In this document: piece by piece, positions 1 through 8,301 of the stretch | Position numbering within the stretch: position 1 is the stretch's first letter | Layout of the letters: each line of letters starts with the position of its first letter | Assembly (NCBI GenBank): GCA_040772225.1 | Contig: JAXGYO010000002.1 | Span: forward strand, 434,001 to 498,000 | DNA from: JAAYED01 sp040772225 | GTDB taxonomy: Bacteria; Chloroflexota; Anaerolineae; UBA1429 | Reading direction: 5' to 3' | DNA length: 64,000 nt | The notes under the pieces: generated by a model | Database searches by the model: none | What the model was told of the DNA's origin: nothing | What the model saw: the letters and a program-made list of their open reading frames with translations, nothing else | Made by a program: the position numbers and the translations under genes

Positions 1-255
1 CGCAAGGTACAGAACTGCCATCCGCCTGCCAGTGTGCACGTTGTGAATGCGATTCTGGAGGGTTTTAGGGCGGGAACGCGGGACAGCGCCGAGTTTTGGA
101 TCACGTTGAACGACAAATTCGTCCACATCCGTTACTTTGCTGTGCGTGATTCTGACGGGACCTACATGGGCGCGCTGGAGATGGTGCAGGATGTGACCGG
201 GATACGCGCTCTGGAGGGACAGAAACGGCTCCTGGATGAGGAAACCATCGCGTAG
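1..255 (+). CDS. DUF438/PAS-domain protein, C-terminal end (partial)
   Basis: The reading frame is open from base 1, so the gene starts upstream of the window and only about 84 C-terminal residues are present. The visible part begins with an RKVQNCHPP stretch and continues through FRAGTRDSAEFWI and an aromatic ligand-pocket-like segment. This is the usual end of the PAS domain in DUF438 proteins, which normally join DUF438 and hemerythrin-like regions to a C-terminal PAS domain and probably sense redox state or a small ligand. No output domain follows the PAS end. A hairpin at 307-330 lies between it and the convergent oxidoreductase gene. The family call rests on a short fragment. Confidence 0.75.
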   Translation, partial: RKVQNCHPPASVHVVNAILEGFRAGTRDSAEFWITLNDKFVHIRYFAVRDSDGTYMGALEMVQDVTGIRALEGQKRLLDEETIA

Positions 256-306
256 CCCTCTGCCATTGTCCAGGCTATGGGCGACCCATCAGGAGAGCAA
301 ACAAAC

Positions 307-330
307 GGGGCAGCCGCCTGCGGCTGCCCC
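307..330. terminator. Bidirectional hairpin between convergent genes
   Basis: Two perfect 10-base arms (GGGGCAGCCG at 307-316, CGGCTGCCCC at 321-330) enclose a CCTG loop. On the minus strand the hairpin is followed by GTTTGTTTG, a reasonable intrinsic terminator for the aldehyde oxidoreductase gene. The plus-strand tail (TCTTGCATT) is weaker. Confidence 0.75.
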
Positions 331-348
331 TCTTGCATTGTCTATAGC

Positions 349-2229
349 CTAGACTGACTTGATCTGATCGTAGACCCAGGCGATGTCCAGCTCTTGCAGC
401 TTGGCCAGGGTCGGCTTGCCCGTCTCGGGATCCCAACCCATCATGGCATAGAAGGTCTCTTTGGCCTCTTCCAGCACCTCAGGGTCGACGGGCTCCTCGT
501 TCACCTGCCCGCTCACGTGGTAGGTCTGCATCCGCGTGGGGAGTCGATCATCATCTCGAGTCATCCCCTCGCGCATATTAAACGCGCGCATCATGGTCAC
601 GGCACGCTCGCCGGCACGCATCAGCTCCCACACGTTGGTCTGCCACCCGGTGATCGCCGAAACGATATCGGCCATCTGCTGGCGGGTCCATCTCAGGAAC
701 ATGCAGCAGCCGAGGTGGTTAAAGACCCACTGCCAGTTGCTGCTGTACATGTAGGCACGCACCTTCTCCGGGCCGAGATTGTGCCGAGAGACAGGCTCAT
801 ACAGCCCCAGTTCCTGCAGCTGCTGGCCTGGCGGGTCCATCGTTAGGCCCTCGTCCCAGAAGTTGTGCATGTGGTCAGCACCCGTTGGAGAAACGGCGTA
901 GCCCAGCGCCTGACCATGGCGCGTACGGCACTCGTGCATCGGAAAGGGCTGGCCCTTGACCGTGATGGAATAATCCATCGCGTTCCCGCCGATCTTTTTC
1001 GCCGCAATGTCCGTACCCTCGGCGAGCAGATCGCCAAGACCTTCGCGACGGCAGATCATTTCCACCAGTGTCAGCATGGACTGGGCGTTACCAAAGGAGA
1101 GATCCAGACCACCCGTGTCCTCTTTGGTCAGCAGCCCGTTCTCATAGCACTCCATAGCAAAAGAGACCGACATGCCGCAGGAGATGCTGTCGAGGCCGTA
1201 GGCGTTGCAGAGCTCATGGGCCTTGCTGATCGCCTTTAGATCGTTAATCCCGCAGTTGGAGCCAAAGGCGCCAATTGTCTCGTACTCGGGGCCACCATAG
1301 ATCGGATTGATGTCCATACCGGGCTCGTGCACTTCAACGACGCGCTTGCACCGAATCGGGCAGGCGTAGCAGCCCTCGCGCCCGATCATGATCGTATCGC
1401 GCAGGGTCGTTCCCGTGATCATCTCGGCGTCCTCAAACTGGCCGTCCTGGAAGTTGCGCGTCGGCAGTGCCCCGACTTCGCTCAGGTGGATCAGGCCGCC
1501 AGGGGTACCCACGTCGTGATCGCCCCAGCTAAGCTCCTTCCAGTTGTCGACCATAAAGCGCGCCAACTCGCGGAATTTCTCCTGATTTGCCACAGGTATC
1601 CGGCCCTTGCCACGCGCCGCAACTGCCTTCAGGTTTTTAGAACCCATGACAGCGCCCGTTCCCGTCCGACCCGCGGCATGGCGCAGGTCGTTGATCACGC
1701 ACGCGTAACGCACCATATTCTCGCCAGCCGGTCCGATCATCGCCAGGCGAATGCGAGCGTCGCCGCCCAGTTCGGCCTGAATGGTCTCTTGGGTCTCCAG
1801 GGTGTTCATGCCCCAGATATGCGACGCGTCACGAATCTCCACCTCGCCGCCGTCGATCCAGAGGTACACCGGCTTCTCAGCCTGACCATGAATAACGATG
1901 GCATCGTAGCCCGCCTGTTTAAGCTCGGCGCCGAAAAAGCCGCCAACATCGGCCGTACCGAACCCTCCCGTGAGCGGCGCCTTGCAGCCCACTTCGCTTC
2001 TGCCGGCCCCGGCGATGGGCAGACCCGTATACGTGCCGGCAGCAAAGATCAACAGGTTGTCCGGGCCGAGCGGATCGACGCCCGCGGGCATCTCATGCAA
2101 CAGATAGTATGCGATAAAACCGTTACCGCCCAGATACCGCCGGTAAAAGCTCTCCGGCATCTCATCCACCCAGGTCTTGCCATCCGTCAGATTGACGTGC
2201 AAGATGCGATTCTGAAACCCGTCGACCAT
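349..2229 (-). CDS. Tungsten-containing aldehyde:ferredoxin oxidoreductase
   Basis: The 626-residue product is a full-length member of the aldehyde ferredoxin oxidoreductase family, which oxidises aldehydes to acids at a tungsten-bispterin centre and passes electrons to ferredoxin. The N-terminal pterin-binding domain has the family signature around LGGNGFIAYYLL and PLTGGFGTADVGG. The iron-sulfur ligands are visible as C-x2-C-x3-C at residues 287, 290 and 294 (GCYACPIRC), with a late cysteine pair in HLGCC. The start is an ATG behind AAAGGAG. It is monocistronic, with its own promoter and terminator, and no MoaD-like gene is adjacent. The enzyme points to anaerobic metabolism. Substrate range cannot be read from sequence. 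Confidence 0.93.
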   Translation of the reverse strand: MVDGFQNRILHVNLTDGKTWVDEMPESFYRRYLGGNGFIAYYLLHEMPAGVDPLGPDNLLIFAAGTYTGLPIAGAGRSEVGCKAPLTGGFGTADVGGFFGAELKQAGYDAIVIHGQAEKPVYLWIDGGEVEIRDASHIWGMNTLETQETIQAELGGDARIRLAMIGPAGENMVRYACVINDLRHAAGRTGTGAVMGSKNLKAVAARGKGRIPVANQEKFRELARFMVDNWKELSWGDHDVGTPGGLIHLSEVGALPTRNFQDGQFEDAEMITGTTLRDTIMIGREGCYACPIRCKRVVEVHEPGMDINPIYGGPEYETIGAFGSNCGINDLKAISKAHELCNAYGLDSISCGMSVSFAMECYENGLLTKEDTGGLDLSFGNAQSMLTLVEMICRREGLGDLLAEGTDIAAKKIGGNAMDYSITVKGQPFPMHECRTRHGQALGYAVSPTGADHMHNFWDEGLTMDPPGQQLQELGLYEPVSRHNLGPEKVRAYMYSSNWQWVFNHLGCCMFLRWTRQQMADIVSAITGWQTNVWELMRAGERAVTMMRAFNMREGMTRDDDRLPTRMQTYHVSGQVNEEPVDPEVLEEAKETFYAMMGWDPETGKPTLAKLQELDIAWVYDQIKSV

Positions 2230-2282
2230 GTAATTCTCCTTTGCATATGCGATCTATGTGATCCCCCCACACGGACGTGACG

Positions 2283-2311
2283 ATGGTAACGCAGCAAACC
2301 AACCCTGTCAA
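2283..2311 (-). promoter_or_regulatory. Promoter of the aldehyde oxidoreductase gene
   Basis: On the minus strand TTGACA (2311-2306) is separated by 17 bases from TACCAT (2288-2283), about 55 bases before the start codon. The -35 box is perfect and the -10 box matches 4 of 6. Confidence 0.55.
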
Positions 2312-2327
2312 GCCTAAATGACACATA

Positions 2328-2356
2328 TTGACAGTCGCTTTCACGGGTGTTATAGT
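2328..2356 (+). promoter_or_regulatory. Promoter of the YvcK-phosphomannomutase fusion gene
   Basis: TTGACA (2328-2333), a 17-base spacer and TATAGT (2351-2356) form a near-consensus housekeeping promoter. The predicted transcript starts near 2363, giving a leader of about 130 bases. Confidence 0.75.
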
Positions 2357-2362
2357 CCCGGC

Positions 2363-2493
2363 GCCTGCGAGCAATCCATCAACAGGATCGTTGCCCAGTG
2401 CTCGCAGCGATGCAGCCACTCAAGGCCCAACGCGGCCTCTCGCGATCGCTCCTGTAATGCAGAAAACCAGAAACAGGAGCAAGAGGTAGTAAC
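2363..2493 (+). other. Structured 5' leader of the YvcK-phosphomannomutase gene
   Basis: The leader can fold into two stems. CTGCGAGCA (2365-2373) pairs perfectly with TGCTCGCAG (2399-2407), with an inner ATCC/GGAT stem. GCTCCTGT (2448-2455) pairs with ACAGGAGC (2473-2480), just ahead of the Shine-Dalgarno AAGAGG at 2482-2487. It matches no riboswitch class I recognise. Regulation is inferred only from the folding. Confidence 0.35.
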
Positions 2494-4764
2494 ATGTCTA
2501 GCACAACAAGCGGGCGGCAGCAAGTCGTCGCCTTTGCAGGCACTCAGGGTCTCGCGATGCTCGTATCTGCGTATCGCGACGCTCCCTGGGATATCACCGG
2601 GGTGGTGCCCCCAGCCAACGCTGGCGCCGCCTTTGCGCAGCTACACTCGACAATTGGCGCCACAGCGGACGAAGTACTCATCCCCACACTGGACCGTGTC
2701 GAAGTCTGCGCCGAGTTAAGCGACGACTCACAGCTCCTCGGAGAGGCGGCCATCACTGCCGGGAAAGAAGGCGCCTCGATCAAACGGGTGTTTCTCATCT
2801 CGGATAGCCCAGGGAGACCAACGACCGACTTTCGACCGACTCCGGAGCTACTTGCAGCATTGCGCTCTGCGGACGCGATCGTGATCGGTCCTGGCTCGCT
2901 GTTCACGAATCTTATCCCTTCACTCCTGATCAAAGAGATCAACGACACTGTCCGTGCCAGCCCAGCGCGCAAGATCTTTGTGTGCAATCTGATGACGCAA
3001 CCGAACCAGACCGAGGGGTTCTCGGTTGCCGATCATGTGCGCACCATTCAGCAACACTGCGGGCTGCGCTTTGATTATGTCCTCGCACATCACGGGGGAG
3101 AGATCAGCCCCGAGGTGATGCAGCGCTATCTGGACAGCGACGCAGAGCTCGTGGTTCCCCAGCTGGTGGTGAGCGATGGCTCACAGGTCGCAATCTTTCC
3201 CGATACGCCTCAGGAGATCGTACTCGTAGAGGGCGCGATCCTCATGCTCCGGGATCTCACGATGGAAGTGCTGCAGAATGATCCTCTCACTGGCGAGCCC
3301 CATCTGGTCGTCCGGCACGACCCCGTCAAGCTGGGCGAGGCACTCCGCTCTGTGCTACACGACTATGCCCTGGAGAAAAAGCTATCCGTCAGCCGCGCGA
3401 TTTTCCGCGAGTACGATATCCGCGGTGTCGTGGGCGCGGAGCTGACCAACTCGGCACTGGAGGCCATGGGGCGCGCTTTTGGCACCTATATTTTGCGCCG
3501 GACGGGCCGGGGCCAGATCGTCATCGGGCACGATGCACGCCCCAGCTCGCTCCCCTTTAGCCAGGCTGCCATTCGCGGCCTGCTGGATGCCGGCTGCGAA
3601 GTGCTCGACATCGGCCAGGTGCCGACTCCTTTAACATCCTTTGCCGTGAACCACTTTTGGGTGGACGGGGCCATACAGGTCACCGCGAGCCACAACCCCG
3701 CCGAATTTAACGGCCTCAAACTTCAGGTCGGCATGGAGCCCCTGGCCGGGGCGGAACTGCAAAAGGTGGAAAGGTTGATCGCCAGCGGATCGTTTGCCAG
3801 CGGACACGGACACCGTCTGGTGCGCGATGTCGAGTATCCCTATCTGAACTGCCTCCTGCACAAGGTCTCACTGAGGCGCTCGTGCAAGGTTGCCATCGAT
3901 GCAGGGCACGGCGTCAACGGGCCGCTCGCCCTCCGGCTGTTCCGCGAACTGGGCTGCCAGGTGATCCCGCTGTACTGCGAACCGGACGGCACCTTCCCCG
4001 CCCATGCCCCGGACCCTTCCGAGGCCGAGAATCTTGTCGACCTGGCGCAAGCCGTCGTCGAAAACGAGTGTGACCTGGGCATCGCCTTTGACGGGGACGG
4101 GGACCGCATCGGCATCGTGGACGAAAAGGGACAGATCGTGCCCCCGGATGTCTATTTGCTGCTCTTCACCAGAGAAGCTTTGCGAAACGGTCCGGGCAAA
4201 GCCGTCTTTGAGGTCCGCTGCTCGGAGATGCTGTTCGATGGCGTGCAAAAGTACGGCGGCATCCCAATTATGTCACGCTGCGGCAACACATCCATCCTCC
4301 CGCGGATGCTTCAGGAGCGGGCGTTGATCGGCGGGGAGCTCAGCGGGCACATCTTTTTCAACGATCCGCCCATCGAGTTCGACGACGGGCTCTTTGCCGC
4401 GGCGCGGTTGCTCGAGTATATCGACCGTGCCGGCATGCCCCTCAGCCAGATGGTAACCCAGCTGCTTGATGGGCTACCTCAATATGTGAGCTCGCCGGAG
4501 ATTCGTGTCGATTGCCCGGACTATATGAAGGAACAGGTCGTGGATGCCGTCCGAGATACCTACGCGAAGCAGTACCGCGTCATCGACATCGATGGTGCCC
4601 GCATCTACTACGGGGATAAGGATTGGGCATTGATCCGCGCCTCGAACACTTCTCCCAAACTGTCACTGCGCTTTGAGGCGCTGGATGCCGTGCGTCTCTC
4701 CGCGATGAAGGCCTCGATGCGCGAGGAACTGGCCAAGTATCTGCCGGACCTCCGACCGTTCTAA
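2494..4764 (+). CDS. YvcK/CofD-like domain fused to phosphomannomutase/phosphoglucomutase
   Basis: The 756-residue product joins two proteins that are normally separate. Residues 1 to about 300 resemble the YvcK/CofD family, whose members bind nucleotide-sugars or similar ligands and affect wall metabolism: ADAIVIGPGSLFTNLIPSLL and VCNLMTQPNQTEG are typical. The usual N-terminal GGGTG loop is degenerate (FAGTQG), and I do not see the DDGGSSGR or GDxR segments. Residues about 301-756 are a complete alpha-D-phosphohexomutase: phosphoserine S399 in TASHNP, metal loop DGDGDR at 533-538, sugar loop GGELSGH at 613-619, and a C-terminal RASNTSP phosphate-binding loop. The start has AAGAGG seven bases upstream. 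The mutase should interconvert hexose 1- and 6-phosphates. The N-terminal part is more likely regulatory than catalytic. Confidence 0.88.
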   Translation: MSSTTSGRQQVVAFAGTQGLAMLVSAYRDAPWDITGVVPPANAGAAFAQLHSTIGATADEVLIPTLDRVEVCAELSDDSQLLGEAAITAGKEGASIKRVFLISDSPGRPTTDFRPTPELLAALRSADAIVIGPGSLFTNLIPSLLIKEINDTVRASPARKIFVCNLMTQPNQTEGFSVADHVRTIQQHCGLRFDYVLAHHGGEISPEVMQRYLDSDAELVVPQLVVSDGSQVAIFPDTPQEIVLVEGAILMLRDLTMEVLQNDPLTGEPHLVVRHDPVKLGEALRSVLHDYALEKKLSVSRAIFREYDIRGVVGAELTNSALEAMGRAFGTYILRRTGRGQIVIGHDARPSSLPFSQAAIRGLLDAGCEVLDIGQVPTPLTSFAVNHFWVDGAIQVTASHNPAEFNGLKLQVGMEPLAGAELQKVERLIASGSFASGHGHRLVRDVEYPYLNCLLHKVSLRRSCKVAIDAGHGVNGPLALRLFRELGCQVIPLYCEPDGTFPAHAPDPSEAENLVDLAQAVVENECDLGIAFDGDGDRIGIVDEKGQIVPPDVYLLLFTREALRNGPGKAVFEVRCSEMLFDGVQKYGGIPIMSRCGNTSILPRMLQERALIGGELSGHIFFNDPPIEFDDGLFAAARLLEYIDRAGMPLSQMVTQLLDGLPQYVSSPEIRVDCPDYMKEQVVDAVRDTYAKQYRVIDIDGARIYYGDKDWALIRASNTSPKLSLRFEALDAVRLSAMKASMREELAKYLPDLRPF

Positions 4765-4778
4765 GTCGTGCTGCCAGC

Positions 4779-4810
4779 AAAAGGGCCCTCTCACATGAGA
4801 GGGCCCTTTT
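4779..4810. terminator. Bidirectional terminator between the fusion gene and glmS
   Basis: AAAAGGGCCCTCTCA (4779-4793) and TGAGAGGGCCCTTTT (4796-4810) are perfect inverted repeats. The stem is flanked by A-runs and T-runs in both directions, so it serves both convergent genes. Confidence 0.9.
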
Positions 4811-4814
4811 ACAG

Positions 4815-6659
4815 TCATTCTACCGTGACGCTCTTGGCCAGGTTCCTGGGTTGGTCAACATCACAGCCTCGCAATACGGCCATGTGGTAAGCAAAGAGCT
4901 GCAGTGGAATCGCCGCGAGGATCGATGTGACATACGCCCCACCCCTGGGTATCCACAGGACATCGTCTGCCTTGTCTGCGACCTCCCGATCGCCTTCAGT
5001 GGCGAGAGCGATAACCCGCCCGCCCCGAGCCTTGACCTGCTCGATATTGCTCAGCATTTTGGAGCGCACGCGATCGTCGGGACAAATGGCCATAACGGGC
5101 ATGTTCTCATCGATCAATGCGATGGGACCATGTTTCATCTCTCCGGCCGGATAGCCTTCGGCGTGAATATACGATATCTCCTTGAGTTTGAGGGCGCCCT
5201 CAAGCGCGATGGGATAGTTCATGCCCCTGCCAAGGTACAGAAAATTGTCACAATGCATATAGCGCCGCGCAATCGACTCATAGTCGGTCCCATCGTCCAG
5301 CAGTTCACCCACCAGACTGGGGAGCCGGCTCGCCTCTGCGAGCAAGGCCGCACGCCGTTCGCGATCCAGAGTACCGCGCTTGCTGCCCAGATAGATCGCC
5401 AGAAGCAGGCCCGCTACCACCTGTGAAGTAAAGGCCTTGGTCGAAGCCACGCCGATCTCCGGTCCCGCATTCAGGGGGATGATGCCATCGGCCAAACGGG
5501 CCGCCTGGCTCCCAGGCACGTTCACCAGCGCGATGGACTGCATCCCTCGCTCACGAGCCGTCTCCATCGCCGCCAGCGTATCCACCGTCTCGCCAGATTG
5601 GCTGATCACGAGAACCACCGATCCTGGCTCCAGGAGAGGGTTTCGATAGCGGAACTCTGACCCATAGTCCACCTCGACCGGGAGGCGTGCAATATCCTCA
5701 ATCATAAACTTGGCCATGAGACAGGCATGCCACGCTGTACCACAGGCCACTGCATGCAGCCGGCGCAGATGTGGCAGCACAGGCTCGACACCCGCGAGAT
5801 CCGATAGCGTCACCTGATCCTGGCTCAGGTCCACGCGGCCACGCAGGGCGTCAGTCAGAGACTGCGGTTGCTCATAGATCTCCTTGAGCATAAAGTGCCG
5901 GTACCCTTGCTTGGCGGCAAGGACAGGATCACCGGATAGTGTCGCCACCGGCCGCTCAATCGGTTGCCCATCACGATCAACGATCGTAACCGATTCAGCA
6001 GTGACCGTGGCTACATCGCCATCCTCCAGGTACATCACCCTGCGCGTGTGGGCCAGCAGCGCCAATGTATCGGATGCGATAAAGTTCTCACCCTCCCCCA
6101 GGCCGATCACAACTGCACCGGCATGGCCCAGTCTCGCTGCGACCAGTTGGCCAGGTTCATTCTTGCTCATCACCACAATCGCGCTGGGGCCCTCCAGATC
6201 CGCGAGGGCCAGCCGCACAGCGCCAGCCACCGAATCGGCACCGCTGCCATAGTACCTGGAGACAAGATGTGCGATCACCTCAGTGTCCGTCTGCGACCGG
6301 AACACAACGCCATCTGCCTCCAACGCATTCTTGAGTGGCCGGTAGTTCTCGACAATCCCGTTTTGTACCAGCGCGATCGTGCCAGCGCTGTCCGTGTGAG
6401 GATGGCAGTTATCCTCCGTCACGGCCCCGTGCGTCGCCCAGCGTGTGTGACCCATGCCCAGTCCTCCAGGCATGTCCACCGTGTCCACCTTTGCTGCCAG
6501 TTCCCGTATTCGCCCAACACTGCGACACCGGCGAATCTCCTGGTCGGCCAATACGGCGATACCCGCCGAGTCATAGCCGCGATATTCCAGGCGTTCCAAT
6601 CCCTCCAGCACAATCTGTGCCGCGGGGCGCATGCCGACATACCCGACAATACCACACAT
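4815..6659 (-). CDS. glmS: Glutamine-fructose-6-phosphate aminotransferase (isomerizing)
   Basis: GlmS makes glucosamine-6-phosphate from fructose-6-phosphate and glutamine, the entry step to amino-sugar and peptidoglycan precursors. The 614-residue product has the standard length. It starts MCGIVGYVG, giving the nucleophile Cys2 of the glutaminase domain after Met removal. The RGYDSAG and GHTRWATHG motifs follow, then two SIS sugar-isomerase domains (SQSGETVDTL, STKAFTSQ), and it ends in DQPRNLAKSVTVE, the conserved tail. The start codon follows GGGAGGATG. The whole upstream spacer is occupied by a glmS ribozyme, so the gene is expected to be feedback-controlled by its product. Confidence 0.97.
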   Translation of the reverse strand: MCGIVGYVGMRPAAQIVLEGLERLEYRGYDSAGIAVLADQEIRRCRSVGRIRELAAKVDTVDMPGGLGMGHTRWATHGAVTEDNCHPHTDSAGTIALVQNGIVENYRPLKNALEADGVVFRSQTDTEVIAHLVSRYYGSGADSVAGAVRLALADLEGPSAIVVMSKNEPGQLVAARLGHAGAVVIGLGEGENFIASDTLALLAHTRRVMYLEDGDVATVTAESVTIVDRDGQPIERPVATLSGDPVLAAKQGYRHFMLKEIYEQPQSLTDALRGRVDLSQDQVTLSDLAGVEPVLPHLRRLHAVACGTAWHACLMAKFMIEDIARLPVEVDYGSEFRYRNPLLEPGSVVLVISQSGETVDTLAAMETARERGMQSIALVNVPGSQAARLADGIIPLNAGPEIGVASTKAFTSQVVAGLLLAIYLGSKRGTLDRERRAALLAEASRLPSLVGELLDDGTDYESIARRYMHCDNFLYLGRGMNYPIALEGALKLKEISYIHAEGYPAGEMKHGPIALIDENMPVMAICPDDRVRSKMLSNIEQVKARGGRVIALATEGDREVADKADDVLWIPRGGAYVTSILAAIPLQLFAYHMAVLRGCDVDQPRNLAKSVTVE

Positions 6660-6734
6660 GGATCATCCTCCCACACGATGCATGGCACACGGTAACGGTC
6701 AAGGGACCGCCACTGAATGCCTGACTCGGTAAAT

Positions 6735-6940
6735 GCCACTGGACCCCCTCTTGTTCCACCGGTTGCCCGGTGTGTTTGCAGCGGTCCTTGTCTTGGGGAG
6801 GGACGTGACGGGGTGTGGCGCACCCCGGGGGCTTCCGCTGATCCTTCGATTTTCCCCGGCCGGTAGCCGGGTTAAGCTCGTTGCGACACGAGCAACCCCA
6901 TCCTCGTCAACTGCCTGACGGCAGCCCTTGCGCTAAATCC
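6735..6940 (-). ncRNA. glmS ribozyme (glucosamine-6-phosphate-activated self-cleaving RNA)
   Basis: Read on the minus strand, the leader of glmS contains the conserved core in order. The cleavage-site segment AGCGC (A at 6934, G1 at 6933) comes first, then a P2 hairpin CTGCC/GGCAG. The invariant GTTGACGAGGATGGGGTT follows, then ATCGA (6850-6846), GCGGAAGCCCCCGGGG, ACAAGGAC (6791-6785 region) and a P4 hairpin CACCGG-GCAA-CCGGTG followed by GAACAAG. A 43-base insertion (6893-6851), made of two 6-bp hairpins, separates GGGGTT from ATCGA; these are adjacent in well-known examples. Its position directly upstream of glmS in the sense direction supports the call. Outer boundaries are approximate. 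Confidence 0.88.
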
Positions 6941-6975
6941 CTCTCAAGTCTCCAGGCGTGCTTGGTCTCCTTTCT

Positions 6976-8301
6976 TCAGGCACCCAGGCCATATAGCAGA
7001 TCAATGACGTCGCCCATCGTGGCGACAGGCTCCACAGGCACACCCAGGGCTTGAGCGAGCGCCTCAGTGGTCATGTCATCCAGCGTACGCTCCCCCATTT
7101 CGTCCAACATCGCCCTCGGAATGCAGACCACATCGCTCAACGCCATGGTCTTGAGCTCAGAAAGCACATCCGCTCCGGTCAAGAGCCCCGAAACCGTCAC
7201 CGTGTCGCCAAAGTAACTGTTGCGAACCGGGCGAACCATCAGCCTGGCGCCGGTGATCTGGCTTGCTTCAGCAGCGAGCTTTGCCAGCGTCGGGGCGATC
7301 AGTGTCCCGCAGACCAGCGTCGCGCTCACTCCGGAGAACAGCCTGGGAGGGAGAGCCTCACGGGTATAGGACCAATCATCCAGCAAAGCCCGTACGAGAC
7401 CCACACCGTTTTCTTTCTGTGCAGAGTCATCATAGTAGCCGGCGGGCGGCACCTCTCGATCAGCGAGCAGGTAGAGCTCATCGGATGGATACAGCCACGT
7501 CCGACCGGTTTCTTCAGCGACCCTTGGACGCACCGCCTCCGCCAGCTTTAGCACATCGCTCGCCTCATCCGCTGTCAATCCCCGTACTTGCGGTGCACAA
7601 TTTCGCGTCACGCCAACGGGCACCAATGCCAGCGTCTGCACAGTGGGCCATTTGTTCAGCAGGGAGGCGACAGTCTGCTCGAGTACCAGACCATCGTTCA
7701 TACCCGGCACGATGACGACCTGCGCGTGCACGCTGATATTCATGCGCCCCAGGCGATCTAGCTGCCTGAGTATGTCGGAAGCCCGAGGGTTGCCCAGCAT
7801 CTTTCGCCGCTCCTGGAGATCGGTAGCATGCACGGAGACATACAGCGGGCTCAGGTGCTGTTCTCCGATGCGCTGCCAATCATCCTCCTGCAGGTTTGTG
7901 AGGGTTACATAGCTGCCGTGCAGGAAGGAGAGACGGTAGTCATCATCTCGCACATAGAGTGAGCGGCGCATTCCTCGGGGCATCTGAGCGACGAAACAAA
8001 AGGGGCAGTTGTTGACGCACTCTTGTATGCCGTCAAAGAGCGGCTCGGCAAAAGTAAAGCCGAGTTCCTCATCATAGTCGCGCTGAACCTCGATCCGGTG
8101 GACGCGGTGACCGCGCCTGATGTGAAGGACAAGCTCTTCCTCAGCGCTGTAGAACTGATAGTCGATCACATCCCGGAGAGGATGGCCATTGATCGACACG
8201 AGCAGATCGTCCGGTTCAATTCCGATCTCATCGGCAATGCTGCCCGGGCTGACCTGTGCGACGCGCCCACCAAGCGTCATGCGCCGGCTAAGCCTTGGCA
8301 T
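6976..8301 (-). CDS. PDZ/radical SAM/DUF512 iron-sulfur protein
   Basis: The product of about 441 residues begins with a PDZ-like module (GGRVAQVSPGSIADEIGIEPDD), continues into a radical-SAM-type core with C-x3-C-x2-C at residues 95, 99 and 102 (ECVNNCPFC), and ends in a DUF512 region. Proteins of this architecture are widespread in cyanobacteria, clostridia and Chloroflexota, often near der or other core genes. Their reaction is unknown. I chose the ATG at 8301, behind AGGGGGG and overlapping the end of cmk by 14 bases, over the longer frame from 8328. It is the fourth gene of a tightly packed minus-strand run, and glmS follows after the ribozyme. Confidence 0.85.
   Translation of the reverse strand: MPRLSRRMTLGGRVAQVSPGSIADEIGIEPDDLLVSINGHPLRDVIDYQFYSAEEELVLHIRRGHRVHRIEVQRDYDEELGFTFAEPLFDGIQECVNNCPFCFVAQMPRGMRRSLYVRDDDYRLSFLHGSYVTLTNLQEDDWQRIGEQHLSPLYVSVHATDLQERRKMLGNPRASDILRQLDRLGRMNISVHAQVVIVPGMNDGLVLEQTVASLLNKWPTVQTLALVPVGVTRNCAPQVRGLTADEASDVLKLAEAVRPRVAEETGRTWLYPSDELYLLADREVPPAGYYDDSAQKENGVGLVRALLDDWSYTREALPPRLFSGVSATLVCGTLIAPTLAKLAAEASQITGARLMVRPVRNSYFGDTVTVSGLLTGADVLSELKTMALSDVVCIPRAMLDEMGERTLDDMTTEALAQALGVPVEPVATMGDVIDLLYGLGA

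Noticed and set aside
1327..2280. 317-residue plus-strand open frame opposite the aldehyde oxidoreductase gene
   Set aside because: It lies entirely antisense to a full-length recognised enzyme, has no recognisable domain and reads like the complement of GC-rich codons.
2318..2719. Possible small gene in the leader of the YvcK-phosphomannomutase fusion
   Set aside because: It begins upstream of the predicted promoter, overlaps the fusion gene in another frame and has no ribosome site; the region is better read as a structured leader.
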